NCBI GenBank assembly: GCA_002309015.1
Contig: DBWM01000011.1
Span: 286-64,285 of the forward strand
Length of the DNA: 64,000 nucleotides
Direction: 5' to 3'
DNA from: Myxococcales bacterium UBA1238
Lineage (GTDB): Bacteria; Myxococcota_A; Bradymonadia; UBA7976; UBA1532
The notes under the pieces were generated by a model. The model saw nothing but the letters and a program-made list of their open reading frames with translations, made no database searches and was not told the origin of the DNA. Both the position numbers and the translations under genes were made by a program. Below, one piece after another: positions 51,673-61,192 of the stretch; position 1 is the stretch's first letter, and each line of letters begins with the position of its first letter.

Positions 51673-52230
51673 TTAAATGTCCGCGCAAGGGTTCGGGTAA
51701 ATGCGAAAATCGCAGTCGCATTCGCCGCAGGTTTCAAGCTCGCAGTCCCGCTCGCTCAGACCGTACTGCATGCATCGCATCACCTGACAACAGTTGTAAC
51801 TGTCCCATAGGTCTTGCTTTTCGCCTTGCGAAGCGTCGGCTGGGGCGGAGGCATCTCTCTCGGCAACGCCCGCATCTTCGGCTTCTTCGTGCAAAAAAAC
51901 ATCGCAAATATGGGCGTTTTCTTCGACAGCGGCCCTGATGGCATCGCAGACGGGCATGGTGAGATCGGGGGCATCGTCGCAGAGCAGTTCGCAGCTCAAC
52001 GCGTCTACGCTTTGATTGCAGGCGGTTTCGGCGCAGTTTCGAAGGCCGGGGCAGAGTTTTTTGCAGCTGCCGCTTTCGGTCTGAGCGCTCTGGGCGGTTC
52101 TGGTTTGGTCAAACGCATCTAAAAACCGCGAGAGTTCGCCTCGCCTTCCGAGGGGGCTCAGATCCGCTTTTTCGCAAGCGCTGGTCCAGAAAAGAGGAAA
52201 TAAAGCGAGCGCGTATTTTAAAGGCAGCAT
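51673..52230 (-). CDS. Cys-rich lipoprotein
   Basis: 185 residues. The signal peptide MLPLKYALALFPLFWTSAC has a lipobox Cys at 19. The rest has many Cys in pairs: SGSCKKLCPGLRNCAETAC, SCELLCDD, YNCCQVMRC and CELETCGECDCDF, so probably several disulfides. GGAG lies 7 bases before ATG 52230, chosen over an earlier in-frame ATG. Unknown family. Confidence 0.78.
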   Translation of the reverse strand: MLPLKYALALFPLFWTSACEKADLSPLGRRGELSRFLDAFDQTRTAQSAQTESGSCKKLCPGLRNCAETACNQSVDALSCELLCDDAPDLTMPVCDAIRAAVEENAHICDVFLHEEAEDAGVAERDASAPADASQGEKQDLWDSYNCCQVMRCMQYGLSERDCELETCGECDCDFRIYPNPCADI

Positions 52231-52370
52231 TTTTTCTCCAAACCGGTAACCGCTTAAAATGGCATAAACCCAAGGACCGCGCAATTTTATAACTGCCTAT
52301 TTTTTAAGTTGATTTTGCGGGTTTGAACTTTTATGTGCAATGCTTTGCCGGGTCGTCATGGGGAGAAAAA

Positions 52371-52862
52371 ATGCCTCTTTTTGAACCGAAATTGCCTCGA
52401 ATGCTGATTTTGATGCGCCACGCGCTGGCCGATCGCTCGGTGGCCGATTTTGAGCGACCTCTGACGCCGGTGGGGCAGGTCGATGCCTGGTCGATTGGGG
52501 TTCAGCTCAAGGGCATGGATTGGGTGCCCACCGAGGTGGTGGTGACTTCGGCCATCCGCACGCAACAAACCTGGGCGGCCATGCGCGATCACCTGGCGCC
52601 CGACGTGGAGCCTTGCATCGAACCCGGTCTCTTTCGTTGCCGCGAGTCTGCGATCGAGGCGCGGATTCAGCAATGCAGGTCGAATACGCTGATGGTGATC
52701 GCGCACAATCCGGCGATTTCGCGTCTGACGGCTCGATATATGGACATCACGGCGCTCCGTTTGGGCACGGGCTGGACCGTCGTTTTTGAGCGCGACGGCA
52801 AGAAATGGAACTTTTTGCAGCTGCTGAAGCCCAAGAGCGACTGGGAACCTGCGGTCGATTAA
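52371..52862 (+). CDS. sixA: SixA-type phosphohistidine phosphatase
   Basis: 163 residues of the histidine phosphatase (RHG) superfamily. The RHG-type motif is LILMRHALA with catalytic His17; the second His lies in VIAHNPAI. The SixA arrangement of LTPVGQVDAWSIG and TSAIRTQQTWAAM is kept. SixA removes phosphate from HPt-domain histidines; a single HPt gene lies 960 bp away. GGGGAG stands just before ATG 52371. Confidence 0.87.
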   Translation: MPLFEPKLPRMLILMRHALADRSVADFERPLTPVGQVDAWSIGVQLKGMDWVPTEVVVTSAIRTQQTWAAMRDHLAPDVEPCIEPGLFRCRESAIEARIQQCRSNTLMVIAHNPAISRLTARYMDITALRLGTGWTVVFERDGKKWNFLQLLKPKSDWEPAVD

Positions 52863-52906
52863 GTGATTTAGATCAATGCATTTTTTGCACTTTATCTTCC
52901 GCCTGA

Positions 52907-53869
52907 ATGGTTAAAAATTCACGGTATCGGGTTGCCAAACGGTTGGGAGAAACTGGGTTGGAATTATTGCCTGCACAAAGCGTGCCGTTCGATGGTCTGA
53001 GCCGCTTGCTCGACGAGATCGATCGCTTTGATTGTCTGAATCTGCCCTGGCGCGAAACTTTCGATAGCAAGCGCGCTTTTGTCATGATGCATCAGGGGTT
53101 ACCGATCGCCTGCGCGTGGATTTGGGGCGAGCGCGGCCTCGATGTGCGCGTGCATCCCCAATATCGCAAGCAAGGCATTGCAACCCTTTTGTTGAGTCAT
53201 CTCTCGCAGTTAGCGCCTCTGCCCGTTTGGGTTCAACATTGGAACGTGCATTTTGATCTCGCCAACCGCGCCGCTTTGGAAATGGCCGAGCGCATCAACG
53301 TGCGGTTCGAAAAGGTGCTGCGGCATCTCTGTTGGGAAGGCTCCGAAGAAGACGTGCCCCACGCGTTTCAGGTCGCCCGGTTGCAGTCCGTACAGCAAAC
53401 CGTTCGCGTTCAAAACTTCCTTAAAAAGAACAAAATCTCCTTTGTTTTGAGTGGGTTGGAAGCCTCTCGCCTGGAGGCTCAGATCGCCGTTTTAGAGGGC
53501 AGCGAGGTGGGTTGCCTGGTGGCCGAGCGCCTGCCCGAGGCGTTTGAGCTGCGATGTCTCTTCATTCAGCCCGAGCATCGCTGTTTCGGCATCGGCCGCT
53601 CGCTCGTATGCCATCTGATGGAACGCGCAGCGCAGCAACATTGCGGGATCTGTCTGAGGCTGAGCGAAGATTATGAAAAGCTGGTCGATGAGGAGGAAGG
53701 GGATGAGGGGAATGAGGATGAGGATTTGCCGTTTGAGATGAACGATTGGTTTTCCCATTTGGGATTCTGGACTTACCGAACGACGATCCTCGGCGTCTAT
53801 CGTTTACCTCTGCGACAAAAATTTACGCCTGACTCAAATAGTTTTCAAAAGCGGGCAATAAACGGCTGA
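52907..53869 (+). CDS. Double GNAT acetyltransferase-like protein
   Basis: 320 residues. Two GNAT folds in tandem. The first has RVHPQYRKQGIATLLLSHL (acetyl-CoA loop Q/RxxGxA/G), and the second IQPEHRCFGIGRSLVCHLM. An acidic loop (DEEEGDEGNEDEDLPFE) interrupts the second. Its 3' end overlaps the convergent HPt gene by 47 bp. Substrate unknown. Confidence 0.82.
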   Translation: MVKNSRYRVAKRLGETGLELLPAQSVPFDGLSRLLDEIDRFDCLNLPWRETFDSKRAFVMMHQGLPIACAWIWGERGLDVRVHPQYRKQGIATLLLSHLSQLAPLPVWVQHWNVHFDLANRAALEMAERINVRFEKVLRHLCWEGSEEDVPHAFQVARLQSVQQTVRVQNFLKKNKISFVLSGLEASRLEAQIAVLEGSEVGCLVAERLPEAFELRCLFIQPEHRCFGIGRSLVCHLMERAAQQHCGICLRLSEDYEKLVDEEEGDEGNEDEDLPFEMNDWFSHLGFWTYRTTILGVYRLPLRQKFTPDSNSFQKRAING

Positions 53870-54179
53870 GCTCGCATTGAAGGCAGTCGCAGGCGTCCTG
53901 AGCGGCATCGAGATCGTTTTCGATGGCGCTGGCCTCTACCAGTTCGGCGGTTTTGGCCGCAGCGGCCGCGCCGATGTACATCAGCCCACCCTTCAGCTTA
54001 TGAGCGGCCGATCCCAGTTCGCGATGAGATTTTTGACTGAGGGCGGTTTGCAGATCGCTCATATGCTGCTCATACTGAGTCAGAAACGAATCAAAAACTT
54101 CGCGTAACAACCCGCGATCATTCATGAAATCATCTTCGATGATCGCAGGGTCGATGATCGGTAAAGCGGCTTCTTGCAT
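53823..54179 (-). CDS. Stand-alone HPt (histidine phosphotransfer) protein
   Basis: 118 residues. Four-helix HPt domain with the phospho-acceptor His60 in SAAHKLKGGLMYIG. GGAG lies 7 bases before ATG 54179. No kinase partner is next to it; SixA phosphatase lies beyond the convergent GNAT gene. It follows nqrM at 27 bp on the same strand and may be cotranscribed with the nqr operon. Confidence 0.88.
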   Translation of the reverse strand: MQEAALPIIDPAIIEDDFMNDRGLLREVFDSFLTQYEQHMSDLQTALSQKSHRELGSAAHKLKGGLMYIGAAAAAKTAELVEASAIENDLDAAQDACDCLQCELSRLLPAFENYLSQA

Positions 54180-54206
54180 CGTCACACTCCGTTTGAAGCT
54201 GAGGCT

Positions 54207-54401
54207 TTAATGCATGAACTTCCGGTTTTTGCAAGAGGGAGATTGCTTCCTGCAGGATCCGAGCGGCAATCCGGCCTTGCGACAATGACAATTGGGCCCG
54301 CCGCAATGCGGTTGAAGCGGCTTTCGCCTGAAGATGACCCCCAGTCCGAGCGCCGCCATAAAGCCTAAAAAAGCCAGAAACGCAAATAAAAACGCATACA
54401 T
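54207..54401 (-). CDS. nqrM: NqrM, Nqr maturation factor
   Basis: 64 residues. One N-terminal membrane helix (about residues 3-24), then RRKPLQPHCGGPNCHC with Cys33, 38 and 40, and Cys50 in GSCRK. NqrM supplies or holds iron for the NqrD/NqrE iron site. ATG 54401 overlaps the apbE stop (TAATG), which is the usual order apbE-nqrM. Confidence 0.82.
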   Translation of the reverse strand: MYAFLFAFLAFLGFMAALGLGVIFRRKPLQPHCGGPNCHCRKAGLPLGSCRKQSPSCKNRKFMH

Positions 54402-55441
54402 TACGGCGCATCTCCAAAGACTTGAATCCAGGCTTGCGAAGGCAGCGCGCGCAGTCCCTCTTCGTTCCGCTCGATCAGATAGGCGGCCAGATGGAGCTGA
54501 TTGGCCCGATCCAGGCCTTCTTGGGGGCCCAGAACGTTGAGGGCGGTGGCCCAGGCGTCGGCGGTCATGCAGTCTTTGGCCCAGACGCTGACCGAGGTGA
54601 GGCTGTGTTCAATGGGCTTGCCTGTTCGCGGATCGATCGTGTGAGAGACCCGTTTCCCGTTGATTTCCCTGTAGTTAAAGTAATCCCCCGAAGTGGCCAG
54701 AGCGCCGCCTGTTTGCTTTAAAACCAGATACGCCGCCGATTGGCTTTCGGGGTGGGCGATGCCGAGCTTCCAAAGCTGCCCTTCCGGATTTTGACCCGAG
54801 ACCCGAATTTCTCCGCCGATCTCGACCAGATAATTAAAAATCCCTTTGGATTCGAGCAGTTCTGCGATTTTGTCCACGCCGTATCCCTTGGCGATGGCCG
54901 AAAGATTGCAGGCCGTTTCGGGGTTTTGTTTGACGATCGCGCGAGTTTGGGGATCGAGAGCGATTTGCCGGAACCCTACATTTCTTTTGATTTGACTCAA
55001 AATGAGATCGTCCGGCGGATCCTCTCGTTTTGCAGGTCCAAAGCCCCAGGCATCGATCAAAGGCGCGGTCGTAATGTCGAAGGCGCCGTCTGAAAGCGCG
55101 CTCACCTGCATCGCCTGTTCCATCACGCGAAAGAGCATCTCTGATGCCGAAAAACGCTGTGTTTTCGATGCGTTAAGGTTCGAAATTTCGGATTCCGGAT
55201 CGAAGACCGAAAGCGTCTTTTGCAGCCGTTCGAGCTCGGCCCGAATGTCGGTTTCGATGGCGTTTTTGCTTTGATTCCGGGGCAGTTCAAATTGCGCATG
55301 CCAAAACGTCCCCATGGTCAGGCCCTGCAGCCGATGCCATCGGGAGGGCGCGCGCAAGGCCCAGAAGAGCAGCAGACCGAGGGTGGCCGCTGTCAGCAAA
55401 AGGACGTATTTCTTAAATAAATTCAATGCATTATCCGCCAA
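54401..55441 (-). CDS. apbE: ApbE-type FMN transferase
   Basis: 346 residues. Attaches FMN to a Thr of NqrB and NqrC. An N-terminal membrane anchor (about residues 10-28) replaces the lipobox. ApbE motifs are GTFWHAQF, SDGAFDITTAPLI, NLSAIAKGYGVDKIA and VSHTIDPRTGKP, followed by the D-containing ADAWATALNVL. Overlaps nqrF by 11 bp and nqrM by one base. Confidence 0.95.
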   Translation of the reverse strand: MADNALNLFKKYVLLLTAATLGLLLFWALRAPSRWHRLQGLTMGTFWHAQFELPRNQSKNAIETDIRAELERLQKTLSVFDPESEISNLNASKTQRFSASEMLFRVMEQAMQVSALSDGAFDITTAPLIDAWGFGPAKREDPPDDLILSQIKRNVGFRQIALDPQTRAIVKQNPETACNLSAIAKGYGVDKIAELLESKGIFNYLVEIGGEIRVSGQNPEGQLWKLGIAHPESQSAAYLVLKQTGGALATSGDYFNYREINGKRVSHTIDPRTGKPIEHSLTSVSVWAKDCMTADAWATALNVLGPQEGLDRANQLHLAAYLIERNEEGLRALPSQAWIQVFGDAP

Positions 55442-56657
55442 AATCGTCGTAAAGGATGTTTTCGGGCTCGACGCCTAAATCGCTTAACATCTTTTTGACG
55501 GCCGAAATCATCATCGGCGGACCGCAAAGGTAATATTCGATCGATTCAGGGGCGGGGTGATCCTTTAAATATTGCTCGAAAAGCACCTGGTGAATGAAGC
55601 CCCTGGGGTAGCGATCGCCGTCTTCCGGCAGAGGATCCGAGAGCGCCAATTGCCATGTAAAATTGGGATGTTCCGCCGCTAAACGATCAAAATCCTCCAC
55701 AAAAAAGGCTTCGCGCAGGCTGCGGGCGCCGTACCAGAACGAAATCCTGCGCTGGCTGTTTAAGCGCAGCAGCTGGTCAAAAATATGCGATCTCATCGGT
55801 GCCATGCCCGCACCGCCGCCGATGAAGACCATCTCATTTTCTGTTTCGCGCGCAAAGAATTCCCCAAACGGCCCCAAAACCGTGACCTCGTCGCCGGGCT
55901 TCAGATTGAAAATGTACGACGACATCTGGCCGGGCGGCGCGTCCGGGCTTTTTGGGGGGGGCGTCGCGATGCGCACGTTGAGCATGATGATGCCTTCTTC
56001 GAGGGGGAAGTTGGCCATCGAATAGGCGCGGGTCACCTTCTCGCGCACATGCGATTCGTAGCGCCAGAGATTGTATTTATCCCAGTCCGAACGGTATTCC
56101 TGAGAAATGTCAAAATCTTTAAACGAAACATCGTGCGGCGGCGCTTCGAGCTGAACGTAACCTCCTGCGCGGAAATGGAGCTTCTCGCCCTCAGGCAGCC
56201 TGAGAACCAGTTTCTTGATAAAAGTCGCGACGTTATCGTTCGAGACGACGGTGCATTTCATGCGGCGGACCGACAGGATCGAGTCGTCGAGCGCGAGTTG
56301 CATGTCTTGCGAAATCCTGGTCTGGCAGGCCAGATGGTAGCCGTCGCGGATCTCTTTGCGGCTTAAATGGGCGCTTTCTGTGGGCAAAACGCTGCCGGCG
56401 CCTTTTAAGACGCGCAATTTGCAAACGCCGCAGGTGCCCTGACCGCCGCAGGCCGAGGGGACAAAGATGCCGTTTTGAGCCAGGGCGCTGAGCAGGCTGT
56501 CTCCGGTTTCGGCGGTGACGGACTGGTTTTCGGCCCCCCCTAAGGCGAGCTGCACAGGCTTGCTGGGCAAAAGTTTTTGACGCGCAAGCAATAAAACGAT
56601 CACCAAAAGGGCGACCGTCAGAACAAAAACAGCGGTTCCAATGAGAATGGTCGGCAT
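55431..56657 (-). CDS. nqrF: Na+-translocating NADH:quinone reductase subunit F
   Basis: 408 residues. N-terminal membrane helix, then a 2Fe-2S ferredoxin domain (CGGQGTCGVC, Cys69 region, with later C), FAD domain with RAYSMANFP, and NADH domain with GGGAGMAPMRSHIFDQL and CGPPMMI. Entry point of electrons from NADH. Length and motifs are normal. Confidence 0.97.
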   Translation of the reverse strand: MPTILIGTAVFVLTVALLVIVLLLARQKLLPSKPVQLALGGAENQSVTAETGDSLLSALAQNGIFVPSACGGQGTCGVCKLRVLKGAGSVLPTESAHLSRKEIRDGYHLACQTRISQDMQLALDDSILSVRRMKCTVVSNDNVATFIKKLVLRLPEGEKLHFRAGGYVQLEAPPHDVSFKDFDISQEYRSDWDKYNLWRYESHVREKVTRAYSMANFPLEEGIIMLNVRIATPPPKSPDAPPGQMSSYIFNLKPGDEVTVLGPFGEFFARETENEMVFIGGGAGMAPMRSHIFDQLLRLNSQRRISFWYGARSLREAFFVEDFDRLAAEHPNFTWQLALSDPLPEDGDRYPRGFIHQVLFEQYLKDHPAPESIEYYLCGPPMMISAVKKMLSDLGVEPENILYDDFGG

Positions 56658-56664
56658 AACAATC

Positions 56665-57279
56665 TCACAGTTGAATGCCAGAGAAGGCCATAAAGGCGAT
56701 CGCCATCAGTCCGGTTGTGATAAACGAAATCCCGAGTCCGCGAAGACCTTTGGGTACGTCCGAGTAATGCAGCTTTTCGCGAATGGCGGCGAATGCGGTG
56801 ATGGCGAGCATCCATCCGAGACCCGAACTCAATCCAAAAACGGCGGATTCCGCGCAGTCGTAATCGCGCTCGGCCATGAACAGGCTCCCTCCGAGGATCG
56901 CGCAATTGACCGCAATTAAAGGCAAAAAGATGCCCAGACTCAGATGCAGGGCGGGCAGAAAGCGCTCTAAAAGCATTTCCACCAGCTGAACCGACGCGGC
57001 GATGGTCCCGATAAAGCAAAGGTAAACCAAAAAGCTGAGATCGATCGAAGCGCATTCGTCCGACAACCAGCCGAGCGCACCGGGCTTTAAAATCGCGTTT
57101 AAAATTAAATGGTTAAGTGGCAACGTGAGCGTCATCACCAGCGTGACCGCAAGGCCCAGACCGACGGCGGTCTTCACTTTTTGCGAAACGGCCAAAAACG
57201 AGCACATGCCCAAAAAGAAGGCGAGCGCCATGTTTTCGGTAAAAATGCTTTTAATGGCGAGGGTTACGAGATGGCTCAT
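56665..57279 (-). CDS. nqrE: Nqr subunit E
   Basis: 204 residues, six membrane segments, with Cys at residue 26 (MCSF) and in NCAILGG near residue 120 at the expected iron-site places. Overlaps nqrD start/stop by 4 bp; NqrD/NqrE form the intramembrane iron centre. Confidence 0.96.
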   Translation of the reverse strand: MSHLVTLAIKSIFTENMALAFFLGMCSFLAVSQKVKTAVGLGLAVTLVMTLTLPLNHLILNAILKPGALGWLSDECASIDLSFLVYLCFIGTIAASVQLVEMLLERFLPALHLSLGIFLPLIAVNCAILGGSLFMAERDYDCAESAVFGLSSGLGWMLAITAFAAIREKLHYSDVPKGLRGLGISFITTGLMAIAFMAFSGIQL

Positions 57280-57893
57280 CGGCCGGGCTCCTGCTGTTCA
57301 GGCTTGAGGGTGCGCAAAATCCAAATCAGCGCGGCGAGCAAAAAGAATGCGCCTGGGGCGAGCTGCAAGAGCCCGTTGCCCGCATACCATCCGCCTTCGG
57401 TTTGTAAGCGTAACACTTCGAAATTAAAGAGCTTTCCTGAACCCAGGAGCTCTCTGAATGCGCCGATGACGATGAGCACCAGGCCGTATCCCGCGCCGTT
57501 GCCGAGCCCGTCTAGAAAGCTGGGCCAGGGGGGATTTTTGAGCGCGTAGGCCTCGGCCCGTCCCATCACGATGCAGTTGGTGATGATGAGCCCCACGTAA
57601 ACCGATAACTGCTTGGAAATATTAAAGAAATAGGCCTTTAAAAACTGATCGGCGACGATGACCAGCGAGGCGATCACGGTCAGCTCGATGATGATGCGGA
57701 TGCTTTGGGGGATGCGATGCCGAAGCAGGCTGACGGTCAGGTTCGACATGGCGGTGACGGCGGCGACGGCGATGCCCATGACGACGGCGGTTTCGAGCTT
57801 GGTGGTGACCGCGAGCGCCGAGCAAATGCCCAAAATCTGCTTGGAAATCGGGTTGTTATCAACCAGCGGGTCGGTAAAGGGGTTCAGATTCAT
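57276..57893 (-). CDS. nqrD: Nqr subunit D
   Basis: 205 residues with six membrane segments. Iron-site cysteines are in LGICSALAV (residue 29) and ITNCIVMGRAEAYA (about 112). Overlaps nqrC by 4 bp and nqrE by 4 bp. Confidence 0.96.
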   Translation of the reverse strand: MNLNPFTDPLVDNNPISKQILGICSALAVTTKLETAVVMGIAVAAVTAMSNLTVSLLRHRIPQSIRIIIELTVIASLVIVADQFLKAYFFNISKQLSVYVGLIITNCIVMGRAEAYALKNPPWPSFLDGLGNGAGYGLVLIVIGAFRELLGSGKLFNFEVLRLQTEGGWYAGNGLLQLAPGAFFLLAALIWILRTLKPEQQEPGR

Positions 57894-58618
57894 GGGGCGC
57901 CTCTTTGATGCTTTTTAAGATAGCGGCCGTAGCCTTCGTCGGAGAGCCAAAACCGGAGCAGATTTGTGACGCCGCGGCCGGTCAGGGTGGCGCCCGAAAG
58001 GCCGTCCACGCGATGCGGATCGCTTTCGGCGGGACCTGCAATGCCCTTGATGATGGCGATGTCGACGTTCCCTAAATTGTTAAAAACTTTGCGGTTTTCC
58101 CATTTTTTGGTCCATCTCGGATTGGAGATTTCGCCGCCGAGTCCAGGCGTCTCGCCGTGTTTGTAAAAGCTCAGCCCGCGCACGGTGCGCCCGTCGGCGT
58201 TGAGGGCCAAAAAGCCGTAAAGGCGCGACCAGAGGCCCTGGCCCTCGATGGGCAGGATGTGAAGCTCGATCTGGTCGCCTGCGCGCTTTTGAAAGATCGG
58301 CATGCAAACGGGGATTTTGCTGATACCTGCTGGATTTGCGGGCGCATCCCTTGTGGCCTCGCTGGGCGCGGAACAGGGCTCGCCCGTAGCTAGATCGATG
58401 TGCACGGGCGTGAGTTCGCCGTAGGCCTGGGCGATTTCTGCGGGCGTGGCGTCTTGAGCGATCAGGTTTGCGGCGGCCAAAACATTGCGCTGGCGTTCGA
58501 GTTCAGCGTTTTCCTGCTGGCGGTCGCGCAAAAGCACGACGGATCCCGCGACGCAAAGGGCGCAAACGGCGCTGACGGCGATGGCAAAGAGCAGGGTGGT
58601 GCTGTTTTTAATGCGCAT
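57890..58618 (-). CDS. nqrC: Nqr subunit C (covalent FMN)
   Basis: 242 residues. One N-terminal membrane helix, then the FMN-binding domain with DGLSGATLTGRGV, where the Thr of SGAT is the flavin attachment site. The GEISNPRW and ETPGLGG motifs are present. Start overlaps nqrB by 11 bp. Confidence 0.96.
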   Translation of the reverse strand: MRIKNSTTLLFAIAVSAVCALCVAGSVVLLRDRQQENAELERQRNVLAAANLIAQDATPAEIAQAYGELTPVHIDLATGEPCSAPSEATRDAPANPAGISKIPVCMPIFQKRAGDQIELHILPIEGQGLWSRLYGFLALNADGRTVRGLSFYKHGETPGLGGEISNPRWTKKWENRKVFNNLGNVDIAIIKGIAGPAESDPHRVDGLSGATLTGRGVTNLLRFWLSDEGYGRYLKKHQRGAP

Positions 58619-59819
58619 CTCGGGCGGTCCTCCGGCGAATATGCGCGGCGATCACCATGTGATCGATCAGCGGTGCGAGCATATTCATGAATAAAATCGC
58701 GAGCATAACCCCTTCCGGATAGGCGGGGTTGAAGACGCGCAGCGTGACGATGAGGGCGCCCAGTAAGAGCCCGTAAATCCATTTGCCCCTGAGGCTCATG
58801 GCCGAGGTGACGGGATCGGTGGCCATAAAGAAGCAGCCAAAAGCCCATCCGCCGAGCACCATGTGCCAATAAAAAGGCAATGAAAACATGGGGTTGCTGC
58901 TGTCTGGGCAAAGGTTGAGCAGGGTGGCCGTAAGGGTTGTGCCGATCGCGATGCCGAGCACGATGCGCCAGGAGATGATTTGGGTCAAAAGCAGGAACAG
59001 GCCGCCCAAAAGGCATAAAAATGCGGAGGTTTCGCCGATGGCGCCGCCCATCTGTCCAAAAAAGGCGTTCCACCAGTCGCTGCCAAAGGTGAAGCTCTGG
59101 GCGTTTTCGTGGGCGTTGTGAAGCAGGGTCGCGCCCGAAAGTCCGTCCGGAAACTGAGCCGCCGTCCAAATGGATTCACCTGTAATATTCGATGGATAGG
59201 CAAAAAAGAGGAACGCTCGGCCGACCAGTGCGGGGTTCATAAAGTTGGTGCCCGTGCCCCCAAAAACTTCTTTGCCGACCACCACGCCGAACGCGATGCC
59301 GAGCGCCACCTGCCAAAGGGGGATGGTGACGGGCAAAATGAGCGGAAAGAGCGTTCCGGTGACCAAAAAGCCTTCGTTGATGGTTTGGCGCCGCACGAGG
59401 GCGAAGAGGGTTTCGAGGCCGCCGCCCACCACAAAGGTGACCAGATAGATGGGGAAAAACCAGCAGAGTCCGTGAAAAAAGTCGTTTAAAACCGATGGGT
59501 TAAAAGAACCACCGAGAGCGCTGAAAAGATGGGTTTGCCAGGCGTCGAGGGGCGATGCGCCTTTTGAAATGGCCAGGTGAATTTGATGTCCGGTGTTGTA
59601 AATACCGAAGATCATTGAAGGAAAGACGGCAATCACGACCAGGCTCATGATGCGCTTTAAGTCGAGCCCGTCGCGCACATGGGTGCGGCCCTGGGTCACG
59701 TCGCCGGTGGTAAAGCAAAAGCTGTCGAAGGCGTCGTAAATGGGCGCAAAGACGTGCCATTTTTGGCCTGGGGCAAATTTCGGCTTTAATTTGTCGAGGC
59801 CTTTTTTTAGGTAATTCAT
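58608..59819 (-). CDS. nqrB: Nqr subunit B (covalent FMN)
   Basis: 403 residues with about ten membrane segments. FMN attachment Thr lies in DGLSGATLLHN (about residue 220). The ATG at 59819 overlaps the nqrA stop as ATGA, so I chose it over the earlier in-frame ATG at 59834. Confidence 0.96.
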   Translation of the reverse strand: MNYLKKGLDKLKPKFAPGQKWHVFAPIYDAFDSFCFTTGDVTQGRTHVRDGLDLKRIMSLVVIAVFPSMIFGIYNTGHQIHLAISKGASPLDAWQTHLFSALGGSFNPSVLNDFFHGLCWFFPIYLVTFVVGGGLETLFALVRRQTINEGFLVTGTLFPLILPVTIPLWQVALGIAFGVVVGKEVFGGTGTNFMNPALVGRAFLFFAYPSNITGESIWTAAQFPDGLSGATLLHNAHENAQSFTFGSDWWNAFFGQMGGAIGETSAFLCLLGGLFLLLTQIISWRIVLGIAIGTTLTATLLNLCPDSSNPMFSLPFYWHMVLGGWAFGCFFMATDPVTSAMSLRGKWIYGLLLGALIVTLRVFNPAYPEGVMLAILFMNMLAPLIDHMVIAAHIRRRTARDAH

Positions 59820-61180
59820 TGATTTTCTTTCCAAATCTGGTCGAGTACGCGGCGAAGGACCGGACCAAAATCTTCTTTTTCGGGGCTGACGAACGTGCAG
59901 AGCGACAGGTCTTCTTCCTCAAGTTCCAGAGCCCCGAGCGCGATCGCTTGCTCGAGATCTTCGGTGAGCAGGGCGCGCAGCAAAAACGTAGGCTCCAGGC
60001 GCAGGGGCATGACGCGCTCGTAGAGCTCGATGGGCACCATGGGTCGCTTCTCGCCGTGCGATGAGCTGGTGATCCGGCAATGAGCGGGCGAAAATAACCG
60101 CGACGTAAATGCCCGGATGACAGAGAAAATCCGGCTTCCCGGAGCGATCCATCCGAGCAGCCGGCGCTCGCGATCTTCTTCCAAAACCGAAATCTGATGC
60201 GAATAGCGGCTCAAAAAGGGCACGGCATCCTGATCGATGGCGCGTCCGTAAAAGACCGATCCATCGATGATGCGCATGGATTCGGGTTGAAAATCAGCCA
60301 GTTCGCCTTCCAGAAGCTCGTTGATGGAGGCTCCGGCCGGGCATTTGAGCAAGCGCGGCTGAAGGACGCCCGCCCCCCCCAGAGAGATCACCCGATCGCA
60401 ATGTAACTGCCCGGTTTGAAACAGTTTTCCGAGCGCCGCAATGTCCTGATAGCCGATATGCCAGATCGGATTCTGAAGCGAAGCGGGCCTTAAAAAATGG
60501 ATGTGGGTGCCGACCAGCCCTGCAGGATGTTTGCCTTTGAATTCAATCACCTGGAGGCGTTCATCTTCAATCTGCGGAATCTTTGCCTGAGGCGCTTTGC
60601 ACAAAAAGACGGGGCAATCGACGAGCTTTAAACAGACGCGCAGCCCCAGCAAAAACGCTTCCTCCTGGCCTGCGAGCACCGTCTGGGGATCGGGCGCGAG
60701 CGGGCGCGTGTCGATGGCGGTCACAAAAAGCGCTTTGGGCGCGCGCTCAGGATTCGGAATGGCTCCAAAAGGCCGCTCTCTGAAAGCCGTAAAAAGGCCG
60801 GATTCCAGAATGAATTCGATGAGTTGTGCCTGCGTGTACTGCGAGAGATCGGGGCCCTTCCAAAGCGAAAACGGAGTCGCAGATGCGTCGGGATCGAGCG
60901 CGATTTCGATGCTTTGAAGCGCGCGACGCTCGCCCCGGCGGATGCGGGTGATCTCTCCGCTGCCCGGAGCTGTGATGCGCAGCCCGGGATTTGAGCGATC
61001 GGTGGCTAAGCATTGGCCACAAAGGACTTTTTCGCCCTCAGAACAATGGAGATCGGGCTTGAAGTATTTAAAGTCGTCAAAAACGACCGCCACATGTTTG
61101 ACCGTTTGGGAGACGATTTCTTGACGTGGCTCGCCCTGCATGGGCAGGCAAATGCCGCGTTTGATGGTGTAACTGGTCAT
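59816..61180 (-). CDS. nqrA: Nqr subunit A
   Basis: 454 residues. It begins MTSYTIKRGICLPMQGEP and has the typical VFDDFKYFKPDL and APGSGEITRIRRGERRAL. Quinone-side subunit of the complex. First nqr gene; 12 bp after the preceding 740-residue gene, so that gene probably shares its transcript. Confidence 0.95.
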   Translation of the reverse strand: MTSYTIKRGICLPMQGEPRQEIVSQTVKHVAVVFDDFKYFKPDLHCSEGEKVLCGQCLATDRSNPGLRITAPGSGEITRIRRGERRALQSIEIALDPDASATPFSLWKGPDLSQYTQAQLIEFILESGLFTAFRERPFGAIPNPERAPKALFVTAIDTRPLAPDPQTVLAGQEEAFLLGLRVCLKLVDCPVFLCKAPQAKIPQIEDERLQVIEFKGKHPAGLVGTHIHFLRPASLQNPIWHIGYQDIAALGKLFQTGQLHCDRVISLGGAGVLQPRLLKCPAGASINELLEGELADFQPESMRIIDGSVFYGRAIDQDAVPFLSRYSHQISVLEEDRERRLLGWIAPGSRIFSVIRAFTSRLFSPAHCRITSSSHGEKRPMVPIELYERVMPLRLEPTFLLRALLTEDLEQAIALGALELEEEDLSLCTFVSPEKEDFGPVLRRVLDQIWKENQ

Positions 61181-61192
61181 AAATAAAGGGAT

